DNA from: Gammaproteobacteria bacterium
Lineage (GTDB): Bacteria > Pseudomonadota > Gammaproteobacteria > Pseudomonadales > Azotimanducaceae_A
Reading direction: 5' to 3'
DNA: 8,015 bases
Assembly (NCBI GenBank): GCA_002714125.1
Contig: PAWP01000007.1
Span: 94,320 to 102,334 of the forward strand
Shown: positions 6,364 through 8,015 of the stretch, piece after piece
Layout of the letters: every line of letters starts with the position of its first letter
Position numbering within the stretch: the first letter of the stretch is position 1
Translations under genes and position numbers: made by a program
Notes under the pieces: model-generated
The model's database searches: none
Seen by the model: the letters and a program-made list of their open reading frames with translations, nothing else
What the model was told of the DNA's origin: nothing

Positions 6364-6370
6364 TCACTCA
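6355..6370. repeat. 16-bp palindrome, possible regulator binding site
   Basis: TGAGTGA (6355-6361) and TCACTCA (6364-6370) are exact inverse complements around a central GG. A 7-bp-arm palindrome with a 2-bp centre is the size of a typical dimeric-regulator half-site pair, but no promoter or confident gene start is next to it. It lies within the poorly coding stretch after the photolyase. Confidence 0.25.
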
Positions 6371-6446
6371 GATCAGCTCAAAACACGTTGAGGTTGTCGA
6401 GATTGTGGAATAACCACGAGAGGGACGGCGCTACCTAACACCCTTC

Positions 6447-6530
6447 TCAACGGCTCAGCGTACCCGCGCGCCGTGTGGAAGTGCCAGTCCGCAACTCACT
6501 ATATCGGTGCTCGGTAACGTACAGCTTCAT
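6447..6530 (-). CDS. Doubtful 27-aa frame overlapping the photolyase stop
   Basis: An ATG at 6530 overlaps the photolyase TGA in an ATGA arrangement and begins MKLYVTEHRYSELRTGTS, with a stop at 6447-6449. The overlap is typical of translationally coupled genes, and the first dozen residues look protein-like. The tail is Arg/Thr-rich and the frame is very short. It may be the 5' remnant of a lost gene that once followed the photolyase, or chance. No family is recognised. Confidence 0.12.
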   Translation of the reverse strand: MKLYVTEHRYSELRTGTSTRRAGTLSR

Positions 6531-7939
6531 GGCAGAGCCTTGAACGCTGCCAGAGCCGCCTGGCGGGAAGCCTTCAAATCTACGATCGGAGCTGGGTATG
6601 TTGCACCCAGAACAACATCGGCCTCTGCCAGCACCTTGGAAGGGGCAGTCCATGGACAAAACACATATTGCAACGGGCAGTTTGCGAGTTCAGGGACCCA
6701 TTTACGGACGTAGGCTCCGTCGGGATCAAACTTCTGGCCCTGCGTCACCGGATTGAACACCCTGAAATACGGCGCAGCGTCCATCCCGCAACCCGCAACC
6801 CATTGCCAGCCGGCGCTGTTGTTTGCGAGATCAGCATCCACCAGGGTGTCCCAGAACCACCGAGCACCCTCGCGCCAGTGGACCCCCAAGTTCTTGACTA
6901 GGAAAGAAGCCACAATCATGCGAACGCGGTTGTGCATGTATCCGGTGTGCCAAAGTTCCCTCATCCCTGCATCTACCAGCGGGATCCCGGTTCGGCCCGC
7001 CTGCCAGCGACGAAGCTCCTCGCCGGAGACTGTCCAGGGGAACGCGTCAAAACGATCCCGGAGATTCGTGTCAGGCATGTTCGGATAGTGAAAAAGTAAG
7101 CTGTGAGCAAACTCCCTCCAACCCAACTCTGACCGAAACCGCTCAGAGTTGTCCTCCTCCGCCAGCTCGGCACCGCGAACCTGCGATGCATACCAAGCAG
7201 TGTTCGGCGAAATCTCGCCGAAATGCAGGTGCGGCGATAGTCTCGAGGTGACCAGCTGCGCAGGCCTGTCCCGACCGTGTCGGTATTGTCTGAGGCCAGC
7301 ATCCAGGAAACGCGAAAGCCGTTCTGTTGCCCCCTCTTCGCCTGGCTTCCAGGCCTCAGCCAGCCCCTGATACCAGTTGACCGCTGGCAGAAGAGCAAGC
7401 GCGTCGATCGTCAGATCAGACTTACCGACAAACTCGGCTTCCGGTGCGGGTAGGGGCTGTCGAGGCTGCGGCGCGCTGAAAGACGCACGTTTGTAAAACG
7501 GCGTGAACACACGATATGGAGTCTGGTCGGACTTGAGCACATCCCACGGTTCCCACAGGAGCGTGCCGTTCTTGCTAATGACCTCTACGCCCAACCGCGC
7601 CAGGTAACGCTTGATTGCGGAGTCATGCGCTATAGCATCGGGTTCATAACGACGCGTCCAGGTAACCGCGATGGCAGCTGTCTTCCTAATGAGTTCCGAC
7701 AGACACTGGGCAGGATCTCCTCGGAGCAAACAAAGAGTCCCACCCAGGCTCTGGTTCAGAGCTACCAGCGAGTGATGCAACCACCACCGACTTGCCGCCC
7801 CCGGCGCATGGCACCCGGCCGCTCCATCTTCGTACACATAGACCGGCAACACACGCCCACGCCGGGCAGCCGCGCAAAGAGCGGGGTTGTCTGACAAACG
7901 CAAGTCCCGCCGAAACCAGTGAATCACAAGGTCAGTCAT
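6527..7939 (-). CDS. phrB: Deoxyribodipyrimidine photo-lyase (class I CPD photolyase-like)
   Basis: This 470-aa enzyme belongs to the cryptochrome/photolyase family; such enzymes use blue light and reduced FAD to split cyclobutane pyrimidine dimers in DNA. The N-terminal antenna domain opens with HWFRRDLRLSDN (residues 7-18). The FAD domain shows TSRLSPHLHFGEIS (231-244), GWREFAHSLLFHYPN (273-287), GIPLVDAGMRELWHTGYMHN (318-337) and NNSAGWQW (373-380) with APYFRVFNP (389-397). W302, W355 and W378 sit in the contexts of the Escherichia coli electron-transfer triad W306, W359 and W382, with a constant offset of four. Length equals that of the usual class I enzymes, so the gene looks intact. The Shine-Dalgarno signal before ATG 7939 is weak (TGAG). 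It is the first gene of a leftward run. A cryptochrome-like role is possible, but photolyase is much more likely. Confidence 0.95.
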   Translation of the reverse strand: MTDLVIHWFRRDLRLSDNPALCAAARRGRVLPVYVYEDGAAGCHAPGAASRWWLHHSLVALNQSLGGTLCLLRGDPAQCLSELIRKTAAIAVTWTRRYEPDAIAHDSAIKRYLARLGVEVISKNGTLLWEPWDVLKSDQTPYRVFTPFYKRASFSAPQPRQPLPAPEAEFVGKSDLTIDALALLPAVNWYQGLAEAWKPGEEGATERLSRFLDAGLRQYRHGRDRPAQLVTSRLSPHLHFGEISPNTAWYASQVRGAELAEEDNSERFRSELGWREFAHSLLFHYPNMPDTNLRDRFDAFPWTVSGEELRRWQAGRTGIPLVDAGMRELWHTGYMHNRVRMIVASFLVKNLGVHWREGARWFWDTLVDADLANNSAGWQWVAGCGMDAAPYFRVFNPVTQGQKFDPDGAYVRKWVPELANCPLQYVFCPWTAPSKVLAEADVVLGATYPAPIVDLKASRQAALAAFKALP

Positions 7940-8015
7940 CGATGGCTCAGCTAGGACGGTCGTGGCCTATACGAAACGGGAATGCACGCATATGGTTCGC
8001 AACTGAAATTGAAAC
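7940..8015 (-). promoter_or_regulatory. Upstream region of the photolyase gene
   Basis: These 76 nt should hold the photolyase promoter if it lies within the window. On the minus strand a TATAGG-like element appears about 43-48 nt before the start, without a clear -35 at normal spacing. The extreme right end reads GCAACTGAAATTGAAAC on the plus strand. No protein-coding frame is evident here. Confidence 0.25.

Larger units (their letters stand above)
5890..6526. other. 637-nt stretch without a confident gene; weak or decayed coding signals
   Basis: Between the membrane-protein gene and the photolyase no frame is convincing. On the minus strand there are a 27-codon frame overlapping the photolyase stop, a split frame at 6213-6363 and a 72-codon frame at 5960-6178. 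On the plus strand a frame ending at 6357 overlaps (ATGA) a 19-codon frame at 6354-6413. These short overlapping frames on both strands look like remnants of older genes. A 16-bp palindrome lies at 6355-6370. No tRNA, terminator with T run, or insertion-sequence end was recognised. Confidence 0.4.

Overview
The window looks like chromosomal DNA from a Gram-negative bacterium. It is moderately GC-rich by eye, and its gene families are common in Proteobacteria, possibly a gammaproteobacterium; the sequence alone does not fix the taxon. No rRNA, tRNA, transposase or integrase is visible. The left edge cuts an acyl-CoA synthetase gene; the right edge falls just upstream of a photolyase gene.

Left part (1-2678, minus strand): an FAD-dependent ferredoxin-reductase-type oxidoreductase is followed after 2 nt by a long-chain acyl-CoA synthetase (490 codons visible, 3' end outside the window). 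They look like one transcription unit, suggesting a catabolic job in which a redox partner supports an oxygenase and the ligase activates the resulting acid. A perfect 8-bp inverted repeat lies between a -10-like TAAAAT and the reductase ribosome binding site, and could be an operator.

Centre (2763-5309): a WYL-domain winged-helix regulator resembling the BrxR/CapW type is transcribed leftward. Across a 73-nt divergent promoter region, a DUF2130-family protein is transcribed rightward. The DUF2130 protein has a CxxC N-terminus, a long coiled coil, and a C-terminal domain with an E...D...ExK pattern reminiscent of PD-(D/E)XK nucleases. A very small basic protein (49-52 aa) overlaps its stop codon. 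BrxR/CapW relatives are known to control phage-defence loci, so regulator + coiled-coil/putative nuclease + small basic protein is the most interesting unit here, although its function is unproven.

Right part (5401-7939, minus strand): an unrecognised 162-aa protein with two predicted membrane segments; then about 640 nt (5890-6526) with only weak or decayed coding signals (a possible 72-aa frame, a split frame that may be a frameshifted remnant, and a 16-bp palindrome); then a complete class I-like DNA photolyase of 470 aa. The last bases of the window end in ATTGAAAC, the typical 3' end of many CRISPR repeats, but only one copy is present and nothing more can be claimed.
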